Positions 7,936 through 15,032 of a DNA stretch of 64,000 bases are shown here, in pieces. The stretch is from Pseudonocardia phyllosphaerae. GTDB lineage: Bacteria; Actinomycetota; Actinomycetes; Mycobacteriales; Pseudonocardiaceae. Each line of letters begins with the position of its first letter. Positions within the stretch are counted from its first letter, which is position 1. Made by a program: the position numbers and the translations under genes. The notes under the pieces are model-generated. The model was not told where the DNA came from, did no database searches, and saw only the letters and a program-made list of their open reading frames with translations. The stretch is from NCBI RefSeq assembly GCF_046546475.1, contig NZ_JBKGXS010000008.1, positions 1 to 64,000 of the forward strand, read 5' to 3'.

Positions 7936-8618
7936 CCGCGCACGTGCGGTTCGTGACCGGTACCGACACCGAGGTCGGCAAGACGGTGACGACGGCCGCG
8001 CTGGCCGCCGCGCTCGTCGCTGACGGGCGTTCGGTGGCGGTCTACAAGCCGGTGCAGTCCGGACTGGAGGACGGCGCCGGTGACATGGACACGATCACCC
8101 GGCTCACCGGAGTGACCTCGGTGCACGAGGGCATCCGACTGCCCGACCCGATGGCGCCGCGCGCGTCGGCCGCCCGGGCCGGGGTGCCGCTGCCGCCGGT
8201 CACGACGCACCTGGCGACGATCGCGGCGCTCGCCGAGCGGCACGACCACGTGCTCGTCGAGGGCGCCGGTGGGCTGCTGGTGGAACTGACCGACGACGGC
8301 GCGACCCTCGCCGACCTGGCCGCCGCCGTCGAGGGGTCGGCGACGGTCGTGGTCTGCCGCAGCGGGCTGGGGACGCTGAACCACACCGCACTCACGGTGG
8401 AGGCGTTGCAGCGCAGGGGTGTCGCGGTCGCCGGTGTGGTGATCGGGTCGTGGCCGGAGCGGCCGTCGGAGATCGAGAGCGACAACCGGCGGTGTCTCGG
8501 TGCGATCGGCCCGGGGTTGCTCGGCGCGGTGCCGGCCGGAGCGGGACGATCGGCACCGGCGGTGTTCCGGGAGCGGGCGCCGACGTGGGTCGCCCGCTCG
8601 CCGGTCACTGCCGCGTGA
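7932..8618 (+). CDS. bioD: Dethiobiotin synthetase
   Basis: BioD closes the ureido ring of dethiobiotin from diaminononanoate, CO2 and ATP. The 228-residue protein starts with the P-loop TGTDTEVGKT (residues 9-18) and has YKPVQSG and LVEGAGGLLVEL, the usual substrate and Mg/ATP segments. The GTG at 7932 overlaps the bioF stop. The last 14 bases overlap the 3' end of the convergent phosphoribosyltransferase gene, so there is no room for a terminator between them. It is the last gene of the operon. Confidence 0.96.
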   Translation: MTAHVRFVTGTDTEVGKTVTTAALAAALVADGRSVAVYKPVQSGLEDGAGDMDTITRLTGVTSVHEGIRLPDPMAPRASAARAGVPLPPVTTHLATIAALAERHDHVLVEGAGGLLVELTDDGATLADLAAAVEGSATVVVCRSGLGTLNHTALTVEALQRRGVAVAGVVIGSWPERPSEIESDNRRCLGAIGPGLLGAVPAGAGRSAPAVFRERAPTWVARSPVTAA

Positions 8619-9171
8619 CCGGGCACCGGTCCGCACACAGTGGACAGTCCTGTGGTGGCCACGTCGAGATCGTCTCCTCGGCCAGCGCGACCAACGGGAC
8701 GCCGACCCGCTCGGCCATCCGCGCGGCGCCGCCGCCGAGGACGAGGAACGCGGCGATCCCCACCGGGCGGACACCGTGTTCGGCGAGCGCCCGCAGGGTG
8801 GCTCCGGTGGCCGAGCCCGCGTTGATCGCGTCGTCGACGACGACGGCGCCACGGCCGCGCAGATCGCGCGAGGCCGCGAGCCGGTAACCGACGCCGTCCG
8901 CCGGTGTCTCGACGCGTTCGGCGCCGACGAACCGGAGACCGAGCCGCTCGGCCACGCCGTACGCCACCAACGCACCACCGGTGCACGGCCCGACGACCAC
9001 GTCGGCGCCGATCGGCCGCAGCCGCTCCGCGAGGTCGTCGAGCAGCGGGGTGACCCGGTCCGGGCGGGCGAAGAAGTCGTCGAGGTCGAGCCAGAGGTCT
9101 CCGTGCAGCCCGGACTCGAACACGAAGTGCCCACGCTCGGACCGCATGCGGTCCAGGACACTGACGGCCAT
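8605..9171 (-). CDS. Phosphoribosyltransferase, orotate PRTase-like
   Basis: The 188-residue protein has a type I phosphoribosyltransferase fold: an N-terminal FVFESGLHGDLWLDLD like that of PyrE, VVGPCTGGALVA in the middle and the PRPP loop VVVDDAINAGSAT at about 110-122. The C-terminus has two close cysteines (CPLCADRCPV), not a usual PyrE feature. It stands outside any pyrimidine operon, so it may act in salvage or nucleoside metabolism and not de novo synthesis. Its ATG at 9171 overlaps, on the other strand, the ATG proposed for the neighbouring kinase. Confidence 0.75.
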   Translation of the reverse strand: MAVSVLDRMRSERGHFVFESGLHGDLWLDLDDFFARPDRVTPLLDDLAERLRPIGADVVVGPCTGGALVAYGVAERLGLRFVGAERVETPADGVGYRLAASRDLRGRGAVVVDDAINAGSATGATLRALAEHGVRPVGIAAFLVLGGGAARMAERVGVPLVALAEETISTWPPQDCPLCADRCPVTRQ

Positions 9172-10078
9172 GCCCGCAGTGTGGGTCCGGGAGTGGTGTC
9201 GTGACCACCTCGGAGCAGAACCGGTCGACGAGCTGTTCCGCCTCGACCAGATGTCGACGGTCCTGGGGCTCCGGCTCGCCGACGGGAGCGAGGTGGTCCT
9301 GAAGTCCCGCTACGACGACGACCGCGCCGATGCCTGCATCACCGCACAGGCCCGGCTGGCCGATGCCGGTCTGCCCTGCGCGCGGCCGCTGACACCGGCG
9401 ATCCGGGTCGGATCGTCGGTCGTGCACGCCGAGGAGTACCGCCCCGGCGGCGAGATTCTGGCCGGTGACTGCCCCGAGGTCGCCGCGCGCTACGCCGAGG
9501 TGTTCGCCGACCTGGCGGCCGTACTCGAGAACGTGGTCGTGCCACCTCCGTTGCCGAACCCGCGCTGGATCGCGTGGGACCACACCGGCCCCGGGCTGTG
9601 GCCGGAGATCGGCGAACTGGACAGCCGGGACCAGAGCGCGGTGCCCGGACACGTCGTCACGACCGCGGAGCGGGCTCACGCCCGCCTGTCGGCCACGGCC
9701 CTTCGGTGCGTGCTCGGCCACGCCGACTACGAGGCCCAGAACCTGCGATGGCGCGACGGCGAGATCCGGGCGGTGCACGACTGGGACTCGCTCGCCTGGC
9801 AGCCGGAGGCCGCGTTGGTGGGTGCCGCGAGTGGCACGTTCCCCAGCGCCCGGCCACCGACCCTCGCCCCGGTCGCGAGCTCGAAGGCCTTCCTCGAGAC
9901 CTACCAGCACCGTCGCGGCCGGTTGTTCACCGCCGAGGAGACCGAGATCGCCTGGGCCGCGAGCCTGTGGCCGGCCGCCCACAACGCGCGATGGGAGGCG
10001 TTGCACGGCACCGCCCCGATCGCCGAGCGCGCGCTGCGGGACCAAGCCGCGGAGCGGCTGCGGCGGGCCGGTTGCTGA
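9170..10078 (+). CDS. Phosphotransferase, aminoglycoside/choline-kinase-like fold
   Basis: The protein of about 302 residues has the catalytic motif LGHADYEAQNLRW (Brenner-type HxDxxxxN) and the metal-binding VHDWDSLA (DxD), as in APH and choline/homoserine kinase families. The N-terminal part LADGSEVVLKSRY supplies the likely ATP-binding lysine. The substrate is unknown; most chromosomal members of this size are not antibiotic-resistance enzymes. The ATG at 9170 overlaps the divergent start codon; the next in-frame GTG at 9179 is an equally plausible start. Neither has a clear ribosome binding site. Confidence 0.75.
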   Translation: MPAVWVREWCRDHLGAEPVDELFRLDQMSTVLGLRLADGSEVVLKSRYDDDRADACITAQARLADAGLPCARPLTPAIRVGSSVVHAEEYRPGGEILAGDCPEVAARYAEVFADLAAVLENVVVPPPLPNPRWIAWDHTGPGLWPEIGELDSRDQSAVPGHVVTTAERAHARLSATALRCVLGHADYEAQNLRWRDGEIRAVHDWDSLAWQPEAALVGAASGTFPSARPPTLAPVASSKAFLETYQHRRGRLFTAEETEIAWAASLWPAAHNARWEALHGTAPIAERALRDQAAERLRRAGC

Positions 10079-10086
10079 TCCTGCGG

Positions 10087-10479
10087 CTACTGCGCGTCCC
10101 CACGCAGGAGCCAACGGGTCGTCCGCACCTCGATGAGCGCTCGTGGCCCGGAACCGTCGTCAGCCGTGATGTCCCACCCGTCGTACTTCCGGGCGAGCAA
10201 CGCGACCGCGGCGTCGGGGAACTCCGCCGTGTGGACTCGCACGGCGCCTTCTGCGACGACCGGGCGGCGGCCGTCGTCCAACGCCAGCGACACCATCGGC
10301 TGATCACGACAGTTCCGGACCTTCACCGAGCCCGCATTGCATCCGATCCACCAGGTGCCGTCGTCGAAAACGAACCACACCGGTGTGACGTGCGGAGACC
10401 CGTCCGGCCGCACGGTGGCGAGCCAGACGATGTCCTCGTGCCGGAGTCTGTTCGCGATCACCGGTTCGGCCGGATCCAT
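10087..10479 (-). CDS. Pyridoxamine 5'-phosphate oxidase-fold protein
   Basis: This 130-residue split-barrel flavoprotein has VWLATVRPDGSPHVTPVWF (residues 18-36), GTWWIGCNAGSVKVRN and a C-terminal EVRTTRWLL. It matches the short PNPOx-like family that binds FMN, F420 or heme. In actinobacteria many such proteins are F420H2-dependent reductases or biliverdin/quinone reductases, so an F420 role is possible. The ATG at 10479 was chosen because the longer open frame upstream looks like random GC-rich translation. It is convergent with the kinase gene, eight bases apart. Confidence 0.75.
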   Translation of the reverse strand: MDPAEPVIANRLRHEDIVWLATVRPDGSPHVTPVWFVFDDGTWWIGCNAGSVKVRNCRDQPMVSLALDDGRRPVVAEGAVRVHTAEFPDAAVALLARKYDGWDITADDGSGPRALIEVRTTRWLLRGDAQ

Positions 10480-10577
10480 GTATCGAGTATCGCTGCTCAG
10501 CACTCGACAGGACCCCCGCGGCCGTGCCCCTCGCCCGAGCGTGACCGACCGATCGACGACGTCGTCCTGACCCTGCC

Positions 10578-11108
10578 TCACCCGGCCGCGTGAGCAACCC
10601 GCTCCTCGACCGCACGGGCGCACCCAGCCGCATCGAGGTGCGCCGTGTCCAGCACCAGGTGCTCCTGGTCCCACGGCTCGTACTCCCGCCGCTGCACGTC
10701 CGCCCAGGTCGGCAGGCGCAACCCCGGCACGTCGACGGTCCGCTGCTCCACCCGCCGCCGGTGCTCCACCGCGTCCGAGCAGACGATCTCGACCTCGACC
10801 AGCGCCGCGCCGGCCGCCGACGCCGCGTCCCGCCATGCGTCGCGGGTGATCTGCAGCGGGTTGACGCACTCGGCCACGACGACAGGCGTCCCCGCCCCCA
10901 GCTGCTCCGCCGCGAGCGCGTACCCGATCTCGTAGCCGACCGGGCCCAGCGGCTGCTCCAGTGCGGTGTGCTCGACGACGGTCTGCTCGATGGTGTCGAT
11001 CCGCAGGTACGCCGCACCGGACGCGCGGACGAACTCGTTCGCGACCGTGGTCTTGCCCGTCCCGGGCAGGCCGCCGAGGACGACCAGAACGGCGCGGGTG
11101 CTGCTCAC
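10578..11108 (-). CDS. P-loop kinase-like ATPase (AAA_33 type)
   Basis: The 176-residue protein starts with VLVVLGGLPGTGKTTVANEF, a Walker A motif (residues 13-20) of the zeta-toxin/adenylylsulfate-kinase-like AAA_33 group, followed by the lid-like EHRRRVEQRTVDVPGL. It probably phosphorylates a small molecule or an RNA end, but no substrate is indicated. The GTG at 11108 is the first start. It lies 98 bases upstream of the flavin-fold gene on the same strand and could be co-transcribed with it. Confidence 0.7.
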   Translation of the reverse strand: MSSTRAVLVVLGGLPGTGKTTVANEFVRASGAAYLRIDTIEQTVVEHTALEQPLGPVGYEIGYALAAEQLGAGTPVVVAECVNPLQITRDAWRDAASAAGAALVEVEIVCSDAVEHRRRVEQRTVDVPGLRLPTWADVQRREYEPWDQEHLVLDTAHLDAAGCARAVEERVAHAAG

Positions 11109-11276
11109 ACCCGCGATGATGGACCCATCACCCGGTCACCGCTCCACGACGGTCACCGCCGAGCCGATCGGGACGCGGGACAGCTTCGTTCCGGCCGCGT
11201 CGGATGGTGGCGCGGGAAACCTCCGGCGATGCTCCCCAGCCGGTAGACAGGGGTGCGGGACCCGGACCCGGAAGCT

Positions 11277-11942
11277 CTACTCACGTCCCTCCTCGACCAC
11301 CCGCCGCGTGTACCCCGCCGCGACGAGCCGGTCGTAGGCAGCCGTGACCGCTGCGGGCACGTCCTGCGGCACCGCCCAGCCCCGCTCGGCGTGCAGCCAC
11401 ACCCGCTGGGTGTCGCCGACGAGCATGTCGACGACGCGGTCCGGGTCGCCGATCCCGGCGACGTAGTCGTCGAGCGACACCTCCTGCGACGCACACACGA
11501 CGTCGACCTCCGGCCAGCGCATGCGGCACTGGGCGTAGGCGCGTCGCTGCTGGTAGGGCCGGGTCACGAGCAGGACCGACGACACGTCGAGCCCGCGGGC
11601 GCGGACGAGGTCGCGGGTGCGGTCGATGTTCTCGCCGGTGTTGGTGGCGGAGGGCTCGACGAGGATCGCCGCGTCCGGGACGCCGAGCTCCAGCGCGTGC
11701 TCCCGGTAGTGCACAGCCTCGCCGCGCGGGAAGCGCTCGACGGTGGTCGGGGCGTTGGCGCCGGTGAACACGATCGTCGGGAACAGCCCGCGCCGGTACA
11801 GCTGCGCGGTGCAGGTGGCGACGCCGAGGTCGTGGCTGCCGAGGCCGACCGCGAGATCGACGGGCCGGAGCCGGTGGTGCATCCGGCTGAAGTCCCACAG
11901 CGTCTCGACGTCGGCCCGGCGTTCGGCCGGAATCCCCTTCAG
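11277..11942 (-). CDS. YdcF/DUF218-family protein with likely CTG start
   Basis: The DUF218 core is clear: VDLAVGLGSHDLGVATCTA, TIVFTGANAPTTVERF, EALE-like ALELGVPDAAILVEP and ATNTGENIDRTRDL. The family acts on periplasmic or SAM-related small molecules and is poorly understood. The first ATG (11882) would remove a family-like N-terminus, IPAERRADVETLWDFSRMHH, encoded upstream. The frame is open back to a stop near 11960 with no ATG, GTG or TTG. A CTG at 11942 overlaps the arsI TGA as CTGA and has GGGGAG seven bases before it. I therefore favour CTG, giving 221 residues; starting at ATG gives 201. Confidence 0.75.
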   Translation of the reverse strand: MKGIPAERRADVETLWDFSRMHHRLRPVDLAVGLGSHDLGVATCTAQLYRRGLFPTIVFTGANAPTTVERFPRGEAVHYREHALELGVPDAAILVEPSATNTGENIDRTRDLVRARGLDVSSVLLVTRPYQQRRAYAQCRMRWPEVDVVCASQEVSLDDYVAGIGDPDRVVDMLVGDTQRVWLHAERGWAVPQDVPAAVTAAYDRLVAAGYTRRVVEEGRE

Positions 11943-12409
11943 AGCGTCGCTCCCCGGTTCGCGTCATCGCCACCCCGCGGTCCCCCGCACGTGCATGCCG
12001 TCTCCGGTGAGGCCCCGGCCGGATAAATCGACGTCGCGTGCGGGGCGTCGGCCTTGACGGTGTACACCTCCCACGGCTCGGCGCCGGGAGCGTGCACCCA
12101 GACCTTGTCCTGCAGGGCATAACAGCACTCGGTGTCGTCCTCGACGCGCGCGGACAACCCCAGCTCCGCGAGGCGTGCCGCGGCCCGGCCGACCTTGTCG
12201 CTGGTCCCGACCTCGACGCCGAGGTGGTCGATGACCGTGTCCACGCCGGGCGGCCCCTCGATCAGGACCAGCTTCAGCGGCGGCTCCGCGACGGCGAAGT
12301 TCGCGTACCCGGGGCGCCGTTTGGCCGGCCGCACGCCGAACAACGACGCGTAGAAGCTGACCGACGCTTCGAGGTCGGACACCCGCAGTGCGAGCTGGAC
12401 ACGAGACAT
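11939..12409 (-). CDS. arsI: ArsI/CadI-type C-As lyase
   Basis: The 156-residue vicinal-oxygen-chelate (glyoxalase/bleomycin-fold) protein has the arsenical-binding cysteine pair 95-96 in DDTECCYALQDKVWV. Metal ligands are likely Gln5 (VQLALRV), His62 (IDHLGVEV) and Glu114 (EPWEVYTV), the Q-H-E set known in Thermomonospora ArsI. ArsI cleaves the C-As bond of trivalent methyl- and aryl-arsenicals with Fe(II) and O2; close relatives are named CadI. It is divergent from arsR-acr3, sharing a promoter region with an inverted repeat. A Cys-Thr-Cys near the C-terminus may also bind metalloid. Confidence 0.9.
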   Translation of the reverse strand: MSRVQLALRVSDLEASVSFYASLFGVRPAKRRPGYANFAVAEPPLKLVLIEGPPGVDTVIDHLGVEVGTSDKVGRAAARLAELGLSARVEDDTECCYALQDKVWVHAPGAEPWEVYTVKADAPHATSIYPAGASPETACTCGGPRGGDDANRGATL

Positions 12410-12445
12410 GAGTGACGCTCCCGGCATCGACGACGATCGGTACCG

Positions 12446-12477
12446 AGATTGCGCCGAACTTCGACAACAGTCAAGAT
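12446..12477. promoter_or_regulatory. Face-to-face arsI and arsR promoters with ArsR operator
   Basis: On the plus strand TTGCGC (12449-12454), 17 bp and CAAGAT (12472-12477) end six bases before the arsR GTG. On the minus strand TTGACT (12474-12469), 17 bp and CAATCT (12451-12446) point to arsI. Between them lies an imperfect inverted repeat, TTCGAC-AACA-GTCAAGA (12460-12476), placed to block both promoters. The arsR transcript would be leaderless. Confidence 0.55.
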
Positions 12478-12483
12478 AGACGA

Positions 12484-12849
12484 GTGTCGAACCAAGGTCC
12501 TGACGGGACCGACCCGGCCGAGTGCTGCTCCCCGCTGGTCCGCGAGCCACTGACCGCCGCGCAGGCGGCAGAACTCGCCCGCTCGTTCAAGGCGATGGGC
12601 GACCCGGTACGGCTCCGGCTGCTGTCCCTGATCGCATCGCACGCGGGCGGCGAGGCGTGTGTCTGCGACCTGACCGGCGTGTTCGCGCTGTCGGGCCCGA
12701 CGATCAGCCACCACCTGAAGGTGCTGCGGGAGGCCGGCCTCGTCTCGGGCGAGCGCCGGGGAACGTGGATCTACTACCGGGTCCGCCCGGAGGTCCTGGA
12801 GCGGCTGTCCGGGCTCCTCGCCGCCGACGCCCCGGCGGGGGCGTCGTGA
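12484..12849 (+). CDS. arsR: ArsR-family arsenite-responsive repressor
   Basis: The 121-residue winged-helix repressor has the DNA-recognition segment SGPTISHHLKVLREAGLV. Candidate As(III) ligands are the N-terminal pair Cys14-Cys15 (AECCSPL) and Cys59/Cys61 in EACVCDL. This arrangement resembles Corynebacterium glutamicum ArsR1, which uses an N-terminal Cys pair plus one Cys near the helix-turn-helix. Binding of As(III) should release the operator and turn on acr3 and the divergent arsI. The GTG at 12484 fits the leaderless promoter; the stop overlaps acr3 in GTGA. Confidence 0.93.
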   Translation: MSNQGPDGTDPAECCSPLVREPLTAAQAAELARSFKAMGDPVRLRLLSLIASHAGGEACVCDLTGVFALSGPTISHHLKVLREAGLVSGERRGTWIYYRVRPEVLERLSGLLAADAPAGAS

Positions 12850-13910
12850 GCGCGCGGACCGGTCCCGCGCCGGTCGTGGAGAAGCTGTCCACTCTCGACC
12901 GGTTCCTGCCCGTCTGGATCCTGGCGGCCATGGGGATCGGGCTGCTCGGGGGCCGGCTGATCCCGGGAGCGGGCGCCGCCCTCGACGGCCTGTCCGTGGC
13001 CGGGGTGTCCCTCCCGATCGCGCTCGGCCTGCTGGTCATGATGTATCCGGTGCTGGCCAAGGTCCGCTACGACCGCCTGGACACCGTCACCGCCGACCGG
13101 CCACTCCTGATCGCCTCGCTCGCGCTGAACTGGGTCGCGGGCCCGGCGCTGATGTTCGTGCTGGCGTGGCTGCTGCTGCCGGACCTGCCCGAGTACCGCA
13201 CCGGCCTGATCGTGGTCGGGCTCGCGCGCTGCATCGCCATGGTCGTCATCTGGAACGACCTCGCCTGCGGCGACCGGGAGGCCGCGGCCGTGCTGGTGGC
13301 GCTGAACTCGGTGTTCCAGGTGATCGCGTTCGCCGCGCTGGGCTGGTTCTACCTCTCCGTCCTGCCCGGATGGCTGGGCCTGCCGACCGCGGACCTGGAC
13401 GTCTCCCCGTGGCAGATCGCCGGCTCGGTACTGGTGTTCCTCGGCGTTCCGCTGGTGGCCGGCTATCTCTCCCGACGCGTCGGTGAACGCGCCCGGGGCC
13501 GTGCCTGGTACGAGTCGCGGTTCCTGCCCCGCGTCGGACCGCTCGCCCTCTACGGGCTGCTGTTCACGATCGTGGTCCTGTTCGCGTTGCAGGGCGACGC
13601 GATCACCGCCCGCCCGCTCGACGTCGCCCGGATCGCGGTGCCGCTGCTCGTGTACTTCGCCGTGATGTGGGCCGGGGCCCTGCTGCTCGGCCGTGGGATC
13701 GGCCTCGGCTACCCCCGGGCCACCACGCTCGCGTTCACCGCGGCGGGCAACAACTTCGAGCTCGCCATCGCCGTCGCCGTCGCCACGTTCGGCGTCACGT
13801 CCGGGCAGGCGCTCGCCGGAGTCGTCGGGCCGCTGATCGAGGTCCCGGTCCTCGTCGCGCTGGTGCACGTCTCCCTGGCCGTCCGGCGCCGCTGGCCCCA
13901 GCCCGCGTGA
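12846..13910 (+). CDS. acr3: Arsenite efflux transporter, ACR3 family
   Basis: ACR3 exports As(OH)3 across the cell membrane using the proton gradient. The 354-residue protein has ten hydrophobic segments and the family signature GLARCIAMVVIWNDLACGD, holding the essential fourth-helix cysteine, plus FTAAGNNFELAIAVAVATFG near residue 300. The GTG start overlaps the arsR stop by four bases, so repressor and pump are coupled. No arsC arsenate reductase is seen in this window; reduction must occur elsewhere or the locus handles arsenite only. Confidence 0.95.
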   Translation: MSARTGPAPVVEKLSTLDRFLPVWILAAMGIGLLGGRLIPGAGAALDGLSVAGVSLPIALGLLVMMYPVLAKVRYDRLDTVTADRPLLIASLALNWVAGPALMFVLAWLLLPDLPEYRTGLIVVGLARCIAMVVIWNDLACGDREAAAVLVALNSVFQVIAFAALGWFYLSVLPGWLGLPTADLDVSPWQIAGSVLVFLGVPLVAGYLSRRVGERARGRAWYESRFLPRVGPLALYGLLFTIVVLFALQGDAITARPLDVARIAVPLLVYFAVMWAGALLLGRGIGLGYPRATTLAFTAAGNNFELAIAVAVATFGVTSGQALAGVVGPLIEVPVLVALVHVSLAVRRRWPQPA

Positions 13911-13927
13911 CCGGCGGTCACCGCCGG
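13911..13927 (+). terminator. Short palindrome after acr3
   Basis: CCGGCGGT-C-ACCGCCGG starts immediately after the acr3 stop codon. As RNA it can form a stem of about six G-C pairs with a five-base loop. There is no U-run, which is usual for actinobacteria. It may stop the ars transcript. Confidence 0.45.
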
Positions 13928-14003
13928 GAACGACCGGTCACCGCCGTCGTGCCGGATGACGCTCTTCCTGCTGGTCACCGGCGTAATCTGCGGAGTGAGC
14001 GAG

Positions 14004-14077
14004 TGCCCCCGGTGGGATTCGAACCCACACCGGTAACCCTTTTAAGGGGCTTGCCTCTGCCGTTGGGCTACGGGGGC
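14004..14077 (-). tRNA. Class I tRNA-like gene with UAA anticodon (Leu UUA by codon)
   Basis: The 74-nt sequence folds as a cloverleaf. The acceptor arms GCCCCCG and CGGGGGC pair perfectly with discriminator A. The D-arm is GCCC...GAGGC with one bulged A and G18-G19 present. The anticodon arm is AGCCC-CTTAAAA-GGGTT, giving anticodon UAA, and the T-arm is GTGGG-TTCGAAT-CCCAC. No CCA is encoded. A UAA anticodon reads UUA (Leu), but bacterial tRNA-Leu has a long variable arm and this has only six bases (ACCGGT). Automatic tools may label it tRNA-Leu, Undet or pseudo. It lies between acr3 and a methyltransferase gene. Confidence 0.8.
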
Positions 14078-14112
14078 GCCGCGTCAGCCTAGCCATCGGG
14101 GAGGCACACCGG

Positions 14113-14931
14113 ATGACCACCGGCACCGAGAAGGTCCAGCTCCGCGGAGCAGCGGCGACACTGCTGTTCACGCTCTACCTGCGCCGGCTCGACGCGCTGA
14201 CCGACCGCCCGATCCTCGGCGACCCGTACGCCGTCGCGACCTGGGACCGGATCGAGCACGACGTCAGCCGGATCGGCACGCTGTCCGGCGACTCAGCCAC
14301 CGTCGTCAGCCGCGCCGCGATCCTCGACGGCTGGACCCGCGAGTTCCTCGCCGAGCACCCGGACGGCCAGGTCCTGCACCTCGGATGCGGCCTCGACAGC
14401 CGCCCGCTGCGACTCGACGTCCCGGCGACCTGCCGGTGGATCGACGTCGATCAGCCGGAGGTCATGGACATCCGCGCCCGGCTCTACGACGTCCCCGCGC
14501 ACGTCGAGCAGGTCGCCGCGTCGGTCGCCGACGACGACTGGTGGGACGAGGTCGACACCCTCCGGCCGACCCTGGTCCTCGCCGAGGGGCTGCTGATGTA
14601 CCTGCCGCCGACGGCCGTCGACACGATCGTCCACCGGGTCACGACCCGGCTGTCGCGCGGCGTCCTCGCCTTCGACGCCGTCTCCCCCTGGACGCAGCAG
14701 CTGTCGCGGCTGACCAAGCTGGTCACCGGCGTCGACACCCGGTTCCAGTGGTCGTGGGACGGCACGGAGTTCGCACACCGCCACCCCGCGCTGCGCGAGC
14801 GCGACGACGTCTCCGTCTACGACGAGGCGATGCTGCGCACCCCGAACCCCTGGCGGCGGGCGTGGCTCGCGGCACTCGGTGTGCTCCCCGGGTTCGCGGA
14901 CATGATGCGGCTGCACCGCTTCCGCTTCTGA
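14113..14931 (+). CDS. Class I SAM-dependent methyltransferase, LCM/PPM family
   Basis: The 272-residue protein has the SAM-binding motif VLHLGCGLDSRPLRLD (about residues 93-108), the acidic turn WIDVDQPEVMDIR and VLAEGLLMYLPP. These are hallmarks of the leucine-carboxyl-methyltransferase (PPM) family, which includes TcmP-type O-methyltransferases of polyketide pathways. No biosynthetic genes adjoin it, so the substrate is open. The ATG at 14113 follows the divergent tRNA gene after 35 bases. A short repeated sequence begins at its stop codon. Confidence 0.85.
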   Translation: MTTGTEKVQLRGAAATLLFTLYLRRLDALTDRPILGDPYAVATWDRIEHDVSRIGTLSGDSATVVSRAAILDGWTREFLAEHPDGQVLHLGCGLDSRPLRLDVPATCRWIDVDQPEVMDIRARLYDVPAHVEQVAASVADDDWWDEVDTLRPTLVLAEGLLMYLPPTAVDTIVHRVTTRLSRGVLAFDAVSPWTQQLSRLTKLVTGVDTRFQWSWDGTEFAHRHPALRERDDVSVYDEAMLRTPNPWRRAWLAALGVLPGFADMMRLHRFRF

Positions 14932-15014
14932 CCTGCGGTGCTGCGTATCGGTGAGCAGAGCAGAGCGCACCGGCTGACCTGCGGTGATGCGTACAGGTGA
15001 GCAGAGCAAAGCGC
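14929..15014 (+). repeat. Two tandem copies of a ~40-bp dispersed repeat
   Basis: Copy A (14929-14968) starts with the methyltransferase stop codon; copy B (14975-15014) follows with a 46-bp period. Both read TGACCTGCGGTG, a variable TGCGTA stretch, then GGTGAGCAGAGC. A third, diverged copy lies at 23059-23096 and again begins at a stop codon, that of efeO. Confidence 0.7.
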
Positions 15015-15032
15015 GGGCCGAGCAGCCCCGGC

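Noticed and set aside
11109..11276. A minus-strand frame ending KLSRVPIGSAVTVVER in the gap between the kinase-like and YdcF-like genes.
   Set aside because: It looks slightly protein-like but has no start codon or domain and would run into the YdcF gene; composition alone explains it.
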